64,000 nt of DNA from Flavobacterium aquidurense (GTDB taxonomy: Bacteria; Bacteroidota; Bacteroidia; Flavobacteriales; Flavobacteriaceae): NCBI RefSeq assembly GCF_001404985.1, contig NZ_JRLF01000010.1, positions 407,521 through 471,520 of the forward strand, read 5' to 3'. The position numbers were made by a program, and so were the translations under genes. The notes under the pieces were generated by a model. The model saw only the letters and a program-made list of their open reading frames with translations. It ran no database searches and was not told where the DNA came from. Positions 44,152-55,794 of the stretch are shown here, piece by piece. Numbering within the stretch: the stretch's first letter is position 1; every line of letters begins with the position of its first letter.

Positions 44152-44524
44152 CGATAAGTTGTTTATAAGCTTCGTCAGACAATAATGAATCTATTTCTGA
44201 TGCATTTGCAATTTTAATTTTAATCATCCATCCAGCTCCGTAAGGGTCAGAATTAACCGTTTCAGGCGCGCTTTCCAGACTATCATTAAAAGCAATAATT
44301 TCTCCTGTTAGAGGCAAGAACAAATCAGATACTGTTTTTACAGCTTCAACTGTTCCAAAAACTTCATCTTTATCAAGTGTCTGATCTAAAGTTTCTACTT
44401 CAACATACACGATATCTCCTAACTCTTTTTGTGCAAAATGAGTAATTCCTACAGTTGCAACATCTCCTTCGATGCTAACCCATTCGTGATCTTTTGTGTA
44501 CTTTAAATTTGCTGGTATGCTCAT
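44144..44524 (-). CDS. gcvH: Glycine cleavage system H protein
   Basis: 126 residues, the usual length. Carries the aminomethyl group on a lipoylated lysine between the P, T and L proteins. The lipoylation site is E-A-V-K-T-V-S-D (Lys near residue 63), flanked by E-V-F-G-T-V. N-terminal Y-T-K-D-H-E-W-V is typical. It lies between sprA and vanZ, far from any other glycine-cleavage gene in the window. Confidence 0.97.
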   Translation of the reverse strand: MSIPANLKYTKDHEWVSIEGDVATVGITHFAQKELGDIVYVEVETLDQTLDKDEVFGTVEAVKTVSDLFLPLTGEIIAFNDSLESAPETVNSDPYGAGWMIKIKIANASEIDSLLSDEAYKQLIGA

Positions 44525-44564
44525 AATACTATGTTTGAAAATTGATATTTTAATAATTAAGGCA

Positions 44565-44572
44565 CAAATGTA
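44565..44572 (-). promoter_or_regulatory. Possible -7 box of gcvH
   Basis: CAAATGTA on the + strand reads TACATTTG on the minus strand, 41 bases upstream of the gcvH ATG, in the 86-base gap after sprA. No -33 TTG at usual spacing. Confidence 0.35.
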
Positions 44573-44610
44573 ATAATCTTCTAATGAAATCCTGTTTAGA
44601 AACCAAAAAA

Positions 44611-47600
44611 TTAATTTCCGAAATTATATCGAAGTGTGAACCCTGATCTGATGTTCGTTAAAGGAAATGACGTTGAAATCACAGCTTTCGAGAACGAATG
44701 ATCATAATAGAATATAGCCGTAAGATTTTTGCTAAACGAATAATCAGCGGTTAATTTTAATGACCAGATATTTTGTCCTGCTGCTAACTGATTGTTATCA
44801 TAATCTAAATAACGCACCAATGTCTCATTATTTCTAAGAGAGAAATCAGCCTTGATATTAATATCACTTTTAATAATTCCGGTTGGACTGTCTGCAAGTC
44901 TTGAGGAGAAAATAACATCTTTAAAACGATATCCTAAACCTACGACATACTCCATTCCTTTTACTTCTGTCAATAAATTATTATCAAAGCTCATTGATAA
45001 TGCTCTGTCTTTTTTAACCTCCGTAAGTATTCTTAATGAACTTTTCAATTCAAAATCTACTCGTACAAGCGGACTAAACTGCTCTACTAAATTGACATTT
45101 GACATGATGGTTTTATTAAAGAAATTGGTATTTACATCTTGTCCGTTTGGAGTTTCCTGATAATCAAAATTAGATCTAAACTGATTTATAGTATAAGATG
45201 CCCTGTAATTATGCTGTAATGAAAAACGCTTGAATTTATCTTTGAAATATTTATAGCGCATCAAACCATTGTATTTTACACTCCAGTTTGGAATTGGGAA
45301 ACTTCTAAAAATATCTGTCGAACTGCCCGAAGCATTACTTCCTGAATAAGCGGCAAGAAATGCAGGCAATAAAACAGCCTGATTACTTTTTGTGTATCCA
45401 ATTGGATATCCCTGATTGGCAACATATACTTTATAATTAGCATCTGTTTCTGCCGGAATAGGATTGTTTGCATCTCCATATCTAGGAATTGGGGCTCCCC
45501 CATAATGATCTTCAGCCAGACGATTAGCAATAACTAAACGGTTATTTCTAAAATCGTCAAACGCAGCAGATTCAGTTTCACTACTGGTCGAAAACGCAGT
45601 CTTAATTAATACTGTCGAAATCGAGAACATTCCGTATGTATAAGGAGACAAAGGCATATATTCGCCGTTTACCACACTATATTGTTCTGATGAATTTTCA
45701 GAATAAGCGCGATCCATAGTCAGGTCAACTTTTAAGTCTGGCAATAAATCTATATTAGCTGTAATTTTTAAAAGCTTATTGGTTACTTGTGTAAAATTCT
45801 GATTGAAATCCTGATAATCTGTCAGCCATCCTCTTTTTGCTGCTTCATAACGCACATCATCCTGACTTCCAAAAATAAATCCTAAAGTAGGTCTTGATGA
45901 TCCTAAGAAACCAACTCCCGGTGTATATCCAGGTAAAACTGTTCCGCTATTTTTAGTATAATTAACCTGAATATTTTTTACACTGGTCAAAATACCTATC
46001 ATACTATCATAAAACGGACTACTGCTTGTAGCTGGTTTTGCCGTATTTACAATTTTTTCACCCGGTTTTGGCGGCGCTGCTGCTTTAGGTTTTGCTGCTG
46101 TTTTTGATCCGGGTGTTAAACCTAAATACTTATACAATGTATTCATGGTTAAAGTAGTCGTCAATGTATTTGAATTCGCATTCTGTATAGTATTTCCTAA
46201 GTCAAATTGATTTCCGTCCGGATCAATATATTCAGAAAATGCAGTCGAGGAACGTTGCCAGTTATAATCAGCCGTATATGAATAAGAAGCTTTTACAAAA
46301 CTTAAAACAGGAATTTTATTAATAGGAATATCGTAATTCAACACTAATTGCTGTACATGCTGATTTGGTGTTCCTATATCCAAATAATCATCCCAGATAT
46401 TAAAATCTTCTTTTGGCGTATTATCATCATTCAAAAAGTTTCTTACGATATTATTTGAAGCTGCTGTATAATTTAATTTTAATGATTTTGTCAAATTATA
46501 ACCAAATCCGTATTGGTAATTAAAGGCAAAATTTCGTCTGTATAAAGGATCAAGTCCAATTCCCTGAACTTCTACTTCTCGATATTGCTGACGGTTACTT
46601 TGTCTTAATATATTTGTATTGAAAGAGATATTAGATGGTAAATAATTAAAATTGAAATCACTTAACAATTTCCAATATTCACTTTTTTTCATGAATTTGG
46701 TTTGCTTGAAAGGCACTACTTCTTTTGGCTGAAAAGTATAAGCATAATTTACCGCTGTATTTGATTGCTGATCTACATAATCTGCTACTTCATAATCATG
46801 ACGTTCAACCTCATTATAAGATTGTGATAATGTTAAATTTTCTACATCATAAATATGCGGTTTTTGCTCAGGCGCTCTATCTTTCCTAACTCCTATAAAG
46901 TTGATACTTCTTCGTTTTGTATAATCAATAGCACGAGTTCTGATATTTTCTTTTTCTGCCGGATCTGTAGTTTCTTTTATTAACTGATCTAATTTTATAT
47001 CCTGATTAAAAGGATCGTATTCCGGTGTTATTACCTCTTCGCCAATAGCATAATTAAAAGGCAGATTGATTCCCCATTTTTGAGGTAATAATTTACCTAA
47101 ATTAAGATTGGTTACGATATTATATTGCTGAAGATCCTCACGATCTCTTTCGTTAGCACCTTGTTCCAAAGATCCAAAACCAATCGTACTCTTTTTACCT
47201 GTAGCAGATACTGTAGCAAAATCAGCCATATTGGTGTCAATATTTAATATTGCCGCCATTCCGCCTTTATTCTCTAAATCAGCTAAACGAAGTTCATTGA
47301 ACCAAACTTCTCCTTTTATGTCTTTATGATCTGCCCTGCTCTTTAATCCAACCATTAAATTTCTAACCAAACCAAAGTTAGGATTTCCTTTTATACCTAA
47401 TCTTAGTTTACTGTCACCATCTCCTCCTGTACTTAAGTCATCATCCGGATAATAAATCCCGTTAACGTCACGCTTATTAGAGTTGATATCAATAGTCATG
47501 GCCTTAATTTTCATTCTGGTCAATAATTCAAGTGCCAGATCTATATTATTATCTTCCATCCAAACCTGATCCGGGCTTATTGTACAAGATCCACCGGTTC

Positions 47601-50600
47601 TGGTTACTTTTAACGGAATTTCGACTTGATAAAAGTTTTGCGTAAAGTCATTTCCAAAACGAATAAAACCAATCATTTCATCATCCAGCAACGTACTTTC
47701 GTTAGGTAAAGATTCAGCATGTAAAAACATTTTAAGTTTTTTGTACTGACGCATATCAACACTCACATTTTTAAATACGGCTCTTGAATCCTGATATTGC
47801 AAACCAGCTCCACCAACACGTAATGCCAATGCTTGCTCGTTTTGATTAATTATGGTATTATTATTATACAATTGCTCTCTTTGCACCCCTGGAGGTACAA
47901 CATAATTTACCGGACATTTTGTACCATTTTCCTGAATATTAACCGCCGCAACATCAAACTCTGTACCGTCGTCATCAGGATTTGTATCATTAGCATCAAG
48001 CGTTCCTGTATATCTTCTCCATTCGCCTCTTACCAAATCTAATGCTCCAAAACGCATTGTCATCTGGTTACTAAAACCAGTCATAAACATACGCATGAAA
48101 CGGATAGATCTAAAATCTGTGATATTACCAACTGTATTTTGCGGCTGAGAAACCGGAATTTTAAACTGAATCCACCTTGCTGTTGTAGTTGATCCGTTTG
48201 GTAATTCGACACTACTTACTTCACGGATATCCGTTATATAATTTTGCCCAACTTGCATTCCCGGTTTCACATCAATACTATATTCATAATAAGCATTGAT
48301 TGTGTTCATGGTATTATCTCTATTGATATCTTCGACATCCGGCAAAGTTGTTGAACCACGATTAGGATCATCTACACTAACTGCAGAGTTCCCTTCGACT
48401 CCGTTATAATTTTTATAACGCTCAAGAACCCCTCCGTCTGTATTTAAATAATAGATATAATTATCTGCAGCAGGATCTGCTTCTCCTGCATAATTTGTAT
48501 AAACTGAACCTTCTCTTGAATCCGGCAAACCATCTAAACCAACATCCTGATTTTTACGATTGTCAGCATTTGTATCAAAGGCATAAATTAAAGATTGTGA
48601 TGCAGGAACATCTCCCCAAAGCGGTTGCGGATTTACCATTATCTGCCCTGGCCCTAATCCGTTTTCGTATTGTTTTCTTCCGTCTTTTAATACGTCTTCA
48701 GAAATCTCACCTAAGTTAAAATATATTTTTCCGGTATTACTTGTTGGTGCTTCAGCATTTCCTACGTAAGGGTCCATTACCCAAAACTGGATGTATTCTA
48801 CATTTCCCTGCTCAAAATTGGTTGAATTTAAAGCCCGCATAATTCCTCCAAAATTAGAATTGGCAGGATTGGTGCTGAAATTCGGGTTGTTATTATACGG
48901 CCCTCTGTCAGAAGGATAGTAACTTAAATCAAGTGTATTAATTACCTGAATTTGTCCTTGTGCAATATCTGTATTTGGATATAATTCTTTACTATAAACT
49001 CGTCTTGTTGTGTTTAATGATAAATCATCGTTTGAAATACCAGATGGTTTTGAAGCATAAAAAACAGGATCGATTGTATACCATGCTAATTTTGCACGTT
49101 TAAATCCATATTCTAATGTATTTGAATTTGCATTAAACGTGTTATCATTTATAGAATTAACGAAAGGTGTAGATGCTAAACTCCATGCATAAGCTGAGCG
49201 CATATCTATTGTAGATTGTGAACCTTCAAAATCATCCACATATATGGTTGCTTCTCCTTCAAAATCACTTGCTTTTGGAGCATCAGGTCTTAAAAAAGCA
49301 ACTTCTCCACGAATCGAAAGATTCGAAGGAACATCTGTATCAATATTGGGTAATTTATTTACTAATCTGGTAAGGAAAGGAACTTCGGTTGAATAGTTCC
49401 CATTAAATCCAAAGATCGTATTGTTTACAGATTCCTGCCCATAACTCGACTTTTGAGTAAAAGGTTTCTCTGTCATTTTTAAAAAGGTTCCACCAATAAC
49501 AAAATTATCCGAAATTTTGTGTTCAATATTGAATCCCATAAATCTTCGGGTCTGCTGCCCAAAAATTGAATTGTTTTCTAATGAAACTTCAATTGGTGTG
49601 TTTGATGCCTGAAGTGAAGGATCTAAAATCTGAACTCTCCCCAGTTGATAATCGACACTATAATCTATACCTTCGACTAATTTTCGTCCAGCTGCCATAA
49701 CTACAACAGATCCTTGCGGAACGTTGAAGGCCCCAATAGGAATACCGTTACTTCCTGACGATTTATATTTTCCTCTTAATAAGAATTTATTTTTATCACT
49801 GTCCTGTAAAGCTCCGGATTGTGTGTTTCTATACATGTTTCTAAACACATATTTTTGCTGATTGGCATTATATGAATTTGGATCATCGTAATTTTCACCT
49901 GAACCTGTATTTTGTAATTTTCTAAATAAAAGTTCCCCAAATGGTTCTTTGGTCGTAAAAATGATTCGTCCGTTTTGAACATCTACTGTCACACCCGGAA
50001 TATAATCAAAGAAACCGTCTCCGCCGGTTTGCGGGTCATTATTATAATTTAACCGGTCTAAGTTAAAGACATTTAATAATGGCGTTTGATCTACTTTATT
50101 ATCGGCTGTTGCATTCGCAGGAAAAGTTGTTCCCTGAACCGGTGAAATATAATTTATTGGCGAAGGATCTGTATAAAGTATATTTAATCTAAAATCGTCT
50201 TGCTTAATTTGATATGCCTGTGGAATTTGGTAAACGTTTTTCATCATCAGGTTCCAAACCGGATTTTGAACATTTGTCAAATTACTTTTCAGCATTTTCA
50301 ATACTAAACTTTGTGTAATAATAGCCTGATTTGCATTATTGTTTCCTGTTACTACAGTTGCATCAACACCATCACTACCAAATTCTCCTACCTGATACAC
50401 TTTTCCTCCCACAGTATATTCAAAAGCTACAGCCAGGATTTCATCATTTGCCAAACGCTGCTGCAAAGAGATATATCCTAATTGTGCATTAAAAGTATAT
50501 TCGGTTGAAGTTAATTTTCTCGCATTTTCCAGTACAGAGTAGTCAGTTCCTTCGCTGGTATTTGCATTATTGAAACCGGACTTTGCCGTTACAATTTCTC

Positions 50601-51807
50601 TAATATTCGAGTTTAAGTATGATCCTGCCTGACCAATTGTTGCAGGATCGTATTTATTGTTATTATTATCTGTTGGAGTATCTATAGGATTGTTAAAAAA
50701 GCCTGTTGAAGAACTTATAACGACAACCTGATTATCAGGAACACCCGTAACCTGGCCTTCACCTAAATCCTGAAGTGCAATAATATTACGTAAATTATTA
50801 TTGTTTGTACTTACTCTGTTTTGCTTATTAGTGACCCAAACTTCTAATCTTGTTATCTGAACGCGGCTATCAATAAATGGATAATTTTTTAAAGAAGCAT
50901 CGTATTTGTTTCTAAAGTATTGAGATAAGAAAAAGTGCCTGTCATTATCATAGTCTAAAGCATATAAATCAAAGTTTTGTACGGTTCCGCCACCTTCTGC
51001 AACTATACTCTTTGTTTGAGACTTTTGTTCTGAGAAAACTCCTGTTACTGTTGTCTTACCAAATTGTAACTGAGTCTTAACCCCAAATAAACTTTGAGCA
51101 CCACGAATAAGGGTACTGTTTAATGGCATACTAACGTTACCAACCTCAACTTTCTGAACAATATCATCTTCAGAAGGCGTGTAAGCCAGCTTAAATAAGT
51201 TTTGAAAAGCAAATGTTGATTGGGTATCGTAATTAGCATTAACCTCTAATCTGGTTCCTACTTTACCCATTAAACTCATACTTATTCGCTGATCAAAGTC
51301 AAAAGTAAGACTTGATCTGTTTCTTGGTGAAAACGAAGGATTATCTTGTTTCGTGTATCGAACCCCCAAGTCCATCTCTACTGATCCTGTGGGTTTTACA
51401 TCGATTGTATTACTTCCAAAAATACTTTCGAAAAGACTTGAATTAATATAATATCGTGGTAATAAATCCTTTTTAGCAGCTTCACTGCCTTGTTTTTTAC
51501 CATCAATGGCATCTGATTTTTTTCTGAAATAATCTCTTCTGGATTCTTTCAAAACTAAGTCTTCGTACTCTTTTGGCGTTAATATAATAGGGTAATTGAT
51601 AGAAAAACCATCAACTGAATTTGTATAGATATATCGATCTGTGATTGGATCATATCTATAGGCAGATAGTACGCTTGGCGGATCTTGCAACTCTACTTTC
51701 CCAACTGAGAATTGAGTTTTCGTTGTATCTTTAACCGTTGGATTAACTTGCGCACGCAAAACATTACCGCAAAACAAGAACAGTAAAAAAATACAAATTT
51801 TACGCAT
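44611..51807 (-). CDS. sprA: Gliding motility / type IX secretion translocon protein SprA
   Basis: 2398 residues, close to the ~2400 of F. johnsoniae SprA (Sov in Porphyromonas). Signal peptide ends V-L-R-A-Q. SprA is a giant 36-strand outer-membrane barrel that is the protein-conducting pore of the T9SS. Throughout, amphipathic strands alternate with long extracellular and periplasmic loops. Recognisable pieces include [15 protein letters not shown] near residue 118, [13 protein letters not shown] near 850, and a final barrel strand F-T-L-R-Y-N-F-G. A Pro/Ala/Lys-rich linker occurs near 1900. Starts 25 bases after ruvA. Confidence 0.97.
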   Translation of the reverse strand: MRKICIFLLFLFCGNVLRAQVNPTVKDTTKTQFSVGKVELQDPPSVLSAYRYDPITDRYIYTNSVDGFSINYPIILTPKEYEDLVLKESRRDYFRKKSDAIDGKKQGSEAAKKDLLPRYYINSSLFESIFGSNTIDVKPTGSVEMDLGVRYTKQDNPSFSPRNRSSLTFDFDQRISMSLMGKVGTRLEVNANYDTQSTFAFQNLFKLAYTPSEDDIVQKVEVGNVSMPLNSTLIRGAQSLFGVKTQLQFGKTTVTGVFSEQKSQTKSIVAEGGGTVQNFDLYALDYDNDRHFFLSQYFRNKYDASLKNYPFIDSRVQITRLEVWVTNKQNRVSTNNNNLRNIIALQDLGEGQVTGVPDNQVVVISSSTGFFNNPIDTPTDNNNNKYDPATIGQAGSYLNSNIREIVTAKSGFNNANTSEGTDYSVLENARKLTSTEYTFNAQLGYISLQQRLANDEILAVAFEYTVGGKVYQVGEFGSDGVDATVVTGNNNANQAIITQSLVLKMLKSNLTNVQNPVWNLMMKNVYQIPQAYQIKQDDFRLNILYTDPSPINYISPVQGTTFPANATADNKVDQTPLLNVFNLDRLNYNNDPQTGGDGFFDYIPGVTVDVQNGRIIFTTKEPFGELLFRKLQNTGSGENYDDPNSYNANQQKYVFRNMYRNTQSGALQDSDKNKFLLRGKYKSSGSNGIPIGAFNVPQGSVVVMAAGRKLVEGIDYSVDYQLGRVQILDPSLQASNTPIEVSLENNSIFGQQTRRFMGFNIEHKISDNFVIGGTFLKMTEKPFTQKSSYGQESVNNTIFGFNGNYSTEVPFLTRLVNKLPNIDTDVPSNLSIRGEVAFLRPDAPKASDFEGEATIYVDDFEGSQSTIDMRSAYAWSLASTPFVNSINDNTFNANSNTLEYGFKRAKLAWYTIDPVFYASKPSGISNDDLSLNTTRRVYSKELYPNTDIAQGQIQVINTLDLSYYPSDRGPYNNNPNFSTNPANSNFGGIMRALNSTNFEQGNVEYIQFWVMDPYVGNAEAPTSNTGKIYFNLGEISEDVLKDGRKQYENGLGPGQIMVNPQPLWGDVPASQSLIYAFDTNADNRKNQDVGLDGLPDSREGSVYTNYAGEADPAADNYIYYLNTDGGVLERYKNYNGVEGNSAVSVDDPNRGSTTLPDVEDINRDNTMNTINAYYEYSIDVKPGMQVGQNYITDIREVSSVELPNGSTTTARWIQFKIPVSQPQNTVGNITDFRSIRFMRMFMTGFSNQMTMRFGALDLVRGEWRRYTGTLDANDTNPDDDGTEFDVAAVNIQENGTKCPVNYVVPPGVQREQLYNNNTIINQNEQALALRVGGAGLQYQDSRAVFKNVSVDMRQYKKLKMFLHAESLPNESTLLDDEMIGFIRFGNDFTQNFYQVEIPLKVTRTGGSCTISPDQVWMEDNNIDLALELLTRMKIKAMTIDINSNKRDVNGIYYPDDDLSTGGDGDSKLRLGIKGNPNFGLVRNLMVGLKSRADHKDIKGEVWFNELRLADLENKGGMAAILNIDTNMADFATVSATGKKSTIGFGSLEQGANERDREDLQQYNIVTNLNLGKLLPQKWGINLPFNYAIGEEVITPEYDPFNQDIKLDQLIKETTDPAEKENIRTRAIDYTKRRSINFIGVRKDRAPEQKPHIYDVENLTLSQSYNEVERHDYEVADYVDQQSNTAVNYAYTFQPKEVVPFKQTKFMKKSEYWKLLSDFNFNYLPSNISFNTNILRQSNRQQYREVEVQGIGLDPLYRRNFAFNYQYGFGYNLTKSLKLNYTAASNNIVRNFLNDDNTPKEDFNIWDDYLDIGTPNQHVQQLVLNYDIPINKIPVLSFVKASYSYTADYNWQRSSTAFSEYIDPDGNQFDLGNTIQNANSNTLTTTLTMNTLYKYLGLTPGSKTAAKPKAAAPPKPGEKIVNTAKPATSSSPFYDSMIGILTSVKNIQVNYTKNSGTVLPGYTPGVGFLGSSRPTLGFIFGSQDDVRYEAAKRGWLTDYQDFNQNFTQVTNKLLKITANIDLLPDLKVDLTMDRAYSENSSEQYSVVNGEYMPLSPYTYGMFSISTVLIKTAFSTSSETESAAFDDFRNNRLVIANRLAEDHYGGAPIPRYGDANNPIPAETDANYKVYVANQGYPIGYTKSNQAVLLPAFLAAYSGSNASGSSTDIFRSFPIPNWSVKYNGLMRYKYFKDKFKRFSLQHNYRASYTINQFRSNFDYQETPNGQDVNTNFFNKTIMSNVNLVEQFSPLVRVDFELKSSLRILTEVKKDRALSMSFDNNLLTEVKGMEYVVGLGYRFKDVIFSSRLADSPTGIIKSDINIKADFSLRNNETLVRYLDYDNNQLAAGQNIWSLKLTADYSFSKNLTAIFYYDHSFSKAVISTSFPLTNIRSGFTLRYNFGN

Positions 51808-51832
51808 ACAATTCGTTTATAAAAAATTGAGT

Positions 51833-52414
51833 TTATAGGCTTTTTAACGCTTTCTTAATGATTGTTTCGACTGTAGCTTCCGGATCTTCTTTTACAATTT
51901 TCTCTACTACTTTTTCTGAAGTTTTTCTAATGAAACCTAAAACTTCCAAAGCAGATAACGCTTCATCTCGGTTTGTATTGTTTTGCACTACAGAAACTTC
52001 GTCCAAATCGTACAACTTTAACACTTTTTCCTTCAAATCAAGGATAACTCGCTGTGCCGTTTTGTTTCCAATCCCTTTTATGGACTGAATAACGCCTACA
52101 TCTCCGGATGCAATTGCGTTGATAATTTGCCTTGGTTCTATCGAGGATAACATTGTTCTGGCAATGTTTGCTCCAATACCGGAAACAGACAATAACATTC
52201 TGAATATTTCACGCTCTGATTTTTCGACAAAACCAAATAAAGTATGCGCATCTTCTTTGATTTGAAGATGCGTATACAGTTTTATATTTTCAGCATTGGG
52301 AATTAACGAAAAGGTATGTAAAGATATATTTACCTGATAACCAACACCTCCACAGTCAATAATGACGTCTGTAGGATTTTTCTCCACTAATTTACCCTGC
52401 AAATGTGCTATCAT
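51833..52414 (-). CDS. ruvA: Holliday junction branch-migration protein RuvA
   Basis: 193 residues from the ATG at 52414 (M-I-A-H-L-Q-G-K-L). Ten extra codons upstream are not of family type. It binds four-way junctions as a tetramer and loads RuvB. OB-fold N-terminus (G-G-V-G-Y-Q-V), two helix-hairpin-helix motifs (V-S-G-I-G-A-N-I-A and I-K-G-I-G-N-K-T-A) and a C-terminal UBA-like domain that contacts RuvB. Directly upstream of sprA, so part of its transcript may come from this promoter. Confidence 0.97.
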   Translation of the reverse strand: MIAHLQGKLVEKNPTDVIIDCGGVGYQVNISLHTFSLIPNAENIKLYTHLQIKEDAHTLFGFVEKSEREIFRMLLSVSGIGANIARTMLSSIEPRQIINAIASGDVGVIQSIKGIGNKTAQRVILDLKEKVLKLYDLDEVSVVQNNTNRDEALSALEVLGFIRKTSEKVVEKIVKEDPEATVETIIKKALKSL

Positions 52415-52432
52415 AGTTAATTTATTAAGGGT

Positions 52433-52466
52433 CAAATATAACAAAAATGCAATAAAAATACGACAA
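52433..52466 (-). promoter_or_regulatory. Flavobacterial promoter of ruvA (and possibly sprA)
   Basis: On the minus strand, TTG (52464-52466) and TATATTTG (52433-52440) are 23 bases apart, at the long end of the accepted spacing. The -7 box is 18 bases upstream of the chosen ruvA ATG. Only 25 bases separate ruvA and sprA, so this may drive both. Confidence 0.45.
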
Positions 52467-52491
52467 TATTATTCGATCCTTATTATTTGTA

Positions 52492-54783
52492 CTATTTAGC
52501 TAATTTATTTTTTTTATTTTCTTTCTCCTGAGCATCAATGACTGCAATAGCTGCCATATTAACCATTTCTTCTACACTTGCACCTAATTGAAAAATGTGA
52601 ACAGGTTTTCCCATTCCCATCATAATTGGACCAATAGAATTTACTTTATACAACTCTTTTAATAATTTATAAGTAATATTAGCTGACTCTAAGTTAGGGA
52701 AAATCAATGTGTTTACTTTTTTACCTGCTAATTTAGAGAAAGGAAATTTCTCTGCAAGCATTTCCTGATTCAAAGCAAAATCTGCCTGAATTTCTCCATC
52801 AACAATTAATTCCGGATGATTTTTATGTAAGTATGCTACTGCTTCTCTTACTTTTGACGCTCCAGGACTTGTAGATGATCCAAAGTTAGAGAATGAAACC
52901 ATTGCAATAACGGGTTCAACACCAAACATTTTTGCCGTTTTTGCAGTCATGATTGCAATATTAACTAAATCTTCGGCTGATGGATTAATATTAATCGCTG
53001 TATCTGACAAGAACATTGGTCCTCTTGAAGTCATCATCATGTTTGCCGTTGCAATCAATGAAGCTCCCTGCGCTTTATCAATTAATTGCATCATTGGTTT
53101 TACAACCGTTGGGTAACTTCTTGTATGACCGGTAACTAATGCATCTGCTTCGCCTTCGTTTACCATCATTGCAGCAAAATAATTTCTTTCGCGCATGAAC
53201 TTTTGGGCATCTAGTAACGAAACACCTCTGCGTTCTCTTGTTTCCCAATATGAAGTTGCAAATCTATTACGTCTTGATTCTTCATCATTTGTTTTAGGAT
53301 CTATGATTTCAAGTTCAGCATCAAAACCTAATTCAGCTTTTAATTCTAAAATTACTTCTTTATTTCCTAATAAAATTGGAAGTCCAATTCCGTCTTCATG
53401 AACAATTTGTGCTGCTTTTAATACGTTTAATTGATCTGCTTCTGCAAAAACAATTCGCTTAGGATCCATTTTAGCACGATTTGTAATCAAACGAACCATT
53501 TTATTATCATTACCCATACGTTCGCGAAGGTGATCTTCGTAAGCTGCCCAATCTGTAATAGGATTTTTTGCTACTCCTGACTCCATTGCTGCTCTTGCAA
53601 CAGCAGGCGCTACAACTGTAATCAAACGTGGATCAAACGGTTTAGGGATAATATATTCCTGACCAAAGCCCAGTTTCATTGCACCGTAAGCTACGTTTAC
53701 TTGTTCCGGAACAGGTTCTTTTGCTAAAATAGCCAACGCTTTTACAGCAGCCATTTTCATTGCTTCGTTAATTTTTGTAGCACGTACGTCTAATGCTCCT
53801 CTAAAAATATACGGAAAACCAAGAACGTTATTTACCTGATTAGGAAAGTCTGAACGTCCTGTAGCCATAATAACATCTTTACGAGTTTCTGTAGCTAAGT
53901 TATAATCGATTTCCGGATTTGGATTTGCCATTGCAAATACAATCGGATTTTCTTTCATTGTCAATAACATTTCTGCAGACAAAATACCCCCTGAAGATAA
54001 ACCAATAAAAACATCGGCACCTTTTACAGCTTCGGCTAAATCAATTTTAGCACCGTCTACAGCATATTTTAATTGTAATTCTGATAGTGCAGGATTATCT
54101 TTTGTTAAAAGTCCTTTACTATTAAACATTAAAATATTCTCTACTTTTACACCTAACAAAACATATAAATCAGTACAAGCTATCGCTGCAGAACCTGCAC
54201 CTGAAACTACTACTTTTACATCTTCTGCTTTTTTTCCTGCTAATTCAAGGGCGTTAATTAATGCTGCCGAAGAAATAATTGCTGTACCATGCTGATCATC
54301 GTGCATTACAGGAATATCTAATTCTTCTACCAGTCTTCTTTCTATCTCGAAAGATTCCGGAGCTTTAATATCCTCAAGATTGATTCCTCCAAAAGTTGGA
54401 GCAATATTTTTTACGGTCTGAATAAATTCTTCAATATCCTTTGTTCCAATTTCAATATCAAAAACATCAATATCAGAGAATATTTTAAACAATAAACCTT
54501 TACCTTCCATTACTGGTTTAGAAGCCTCGGGACCAATATCTCCAAGTCCTAAAACAGCTGTACCGTTTGAGATAACGGCAACTAAATTTCCTTTTGCTGT
54601 ATATTTGTAAACGTCATCAACGTTTGCTGCAATTTCTAAACATGGCTCTGCAACACCTGGCGAATAAGCCAAAGACAAGTCTCTTTGGGTTGCGTATTTT
54701 TTTGTTGGAACTACCTGAATTTTTCCTGGAGTTGGTTCTGAATGGTACAGTAACGCTTCTCTTCTTTTACTCTCTTTGTTCAT
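52492..54783 (-). CDS. maeB: NADP-dependent malic enzyme with phosphotransacetylase-like domain
   Basis: 763 residues, the MaeB size. Oxidatively decarboxylates malate to pyruvate with NADPH formation. N-terminal malic domain (about 15-160) with Y-S-P-G-V-A-E-P and [18 protein letters not shown]-binding domain (about 165-400) with [10 protein letters not shown] and [10 protein letters not shown]-terminal phosphate acetyltransferase-type domain (about 430-750) is thought to be regulatory and bind acetyl-CoA. All segments look intact. Confidence 0.97.
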   Translation of the reverse strand: MNKESKRREALLYHSEPTPGKIQVVPTKKYATQRDLSLAYSPGVAEPCLEIAANVDDVYKYTAKGNLVAVISNGTAVLGLGDIGPEASKPVMEGKGLLFKIFSDIDVFDIEIGTKDIEEFIQTVKNIAPTFGGINLEDIKAPESFEIERRLVEELDIPVMHDDQHGTAIISSAALINALELAGKKAEDVKVVVSGAGSAAIACTDLYVLLGVKVENILMFNSKGLLTKDNPALSELQLKYAVDGAKIDLAEAVKGADVFIGLSSGGILSAEMLLTMKENPIVFAMANPNPEIDYNLATETRKDVIMATGRSDFPNQVNNVLGFPYIFRGALDVRATKINEAMKMAAVKALAILAKEPVPEQVNVAYGAMKLGFGQEYIIPKPFDPRLITVVAPAVARAAMESGVAKNPITDWAAYEDHLRERMGNDNKMVRLITNRAKMDPKRIVFAEADQLNVLKAAQIVHEDGIGLPILLGNKEVILELKAELGFDAELEIIDPKTNDEESRRNRFATSYWETRERRGVSLLDAQKFMRERNYFAAMMVNEGEADALVTGHTRSYPTVVKPMMQLIDKAQGASLIATANMMMTSRGPMFLSDTAININPSAEDLVNIAIMTAKTAKMFGVEPVIAMVSFSNFGSSTSPGASKVREAVAYLHKNHPELIVDGEIQADFALNQEMLAEKFPFSKLAGKKVNTLIFPNLESANITYKLLKELYKVNSIGPIMMGMGKPVHIFQLGASVEEMVNMAAIAVIDAQEKENKKNKLAK

Positions 54784-54808
54784 TTATTTTAGCTTTTATT
54801 CTAGCTTA

Positions 54809-54816
54809 CAAAGATA
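54809..54816 (-). promoter_or_regulatory. Possible -7 box of maeB
   Basis: CAAAGATA on the + strand reads TATCTTTG on the minus strand, 26 bases upstream of the maeB ATG. Fits TAnnTTTG; -33 TTG not found. Confidence 0.35.
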
Positions 54817-54886
54817 TAAGTCTTGGTTTAAATTGGCCTATTTTTACAGCTTTCTTTTCCTAAAATAACAATTTTGGAAAACCAAA

Positions 54887-54917
54887 AAAAATAGTCCGCT
54901 ATTATTTGGACTATTTT
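54887..54917 (-). terminator. Terminator of the CBS-domain gene
   Basis: ATAGTCC at 54891-54897 pairs with GGACTAT at 54908-54914. On the minus strand it is followed by a run of T residues. It sits 26 bases after the CBS gene stop at 54943. Confidence 0.75.
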
Positions 54918-54942
54918 TTAAAGCTTATTTTTTAAATTTCTT

Positions 54943-55368
54943 TTACTGAGAAATATAAGAGTTTAAGTGATTTATTGTGTCTTTTTGAATTTCTATAATC
55001 GCCTTTACAACATCGCTTATAGAAATTATTCCTACTACGATTCCATCCTCCAGAACTGGTAAATGTCTGATTCTTTTGGTACTCATAAGTTCCATACAAT
55101 CTTCGATATTGTTTGAAAGTTTTACCGAAAAAACATTGCTTTCCATAATTTCATGAACAAAGGTCTCTTTTGAAGATTTATCTTTTAAAACAATTTTTCG
55201 GGCATAATCCCTTTCAGACAATATTCCTTTTAAATCGGTGTCATCGATAACCAGAATAGCACCTATGTTTTTCTCTCCCATCACTTTTAAGGCTTCATAA
55301 ACCGTTGTTGTTGACAGAACAGAATAAACATTTTTTCCTTTTGTGTTTAGTATTTGATTTACAGTCAT
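54943..55368 (-). CDS. CBS-domain pair protein
   Basis: 141 residues made of two CBS domains and little else. First: T-T-V-Y-E-A-L-K-V-M-G-E-K-N-I-G-A-I-L-V-I-D-D. Second: N-N-I-E-D-C-M-E-L-M-S-T-K-R-I-R-H-L-P-V-L-E-D-G with G-I-I-S-I-S-D-V-V-K. Also L-S-E-R-D-Y-A-R-K-I between them. Such stand-alone pairs usually bind adenine nucleotides or SAM and act as regulators. The partner is unknown. Upstream lies the palindrome cluster. Confidence 0.92.
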   Translation of the reverse strand: MTVNQILNTKGKNVYSVLSTTTVYEALKVMGEKNIGAILVIDDTDLKGILSERDYARKIVLKDKSSKETFVHEIMESNVFSVKLSNNIEDCMELMSTKRIRHLPVLEDGIVVGIISISDVVKAIIEIQKDTINHLNSYISQ

Positions 55369-55622
55369 ATCTGAAAAATTTTAGATTTATAAAGTTAAAA
55401 AAAAATGCACACACACAACAACGAAATCGATTTTTTAAAACTTAACACATTCATTTTAAACATAATAAGTTAAATTTTGTTTTAAAGAAATTTTAAAGTA
55501 AAAAAATGAATGAATTTTAAGACTTTTTTGCGGAAAATGCAGGGTTTTTGATTTTTACGTATGAAATTCCTGCAACTTTATTATCACGAACCAAATTAAA
55601 ATTTCGATATGTTTTTATAAAC

Positions 55623-55759
55623 TGGACTAAAGTCCAGCCCTACAACATTAATCGAGCCGATGGCTCTTCTATGGCTTTTATAAAAATAAAGCATACATAT
55701 CATCTCTTTATAAAGTTCCAGAGGAGCAAAATATGTTGTAGAGCTGGACTTTAGTCCAG
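55623..55759. repeat. Small palindromes flanking the tandem array
   Basis: Four hairpins: CTGGACT-AA-AGTCCAG (55623-55638), GAGCC-GAT-GGCTC (55655-55667), GTTCC-AGA-GGAGC (55715-55727, one mismatch) and CTGGACT-TT-AGTCCAG (55744-55759). The first and last are the same palindrome in opposite orientation and bracket a ~137-base segment, like the ends of a small non-autonomous element. The central two have five-base stems and three-base loops, as do those of the array downstream. Confidence 0.75.
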
Positions 55760-55794
55760 TTGAAACATACAAAGTGAAGGGAATATTACATTCT

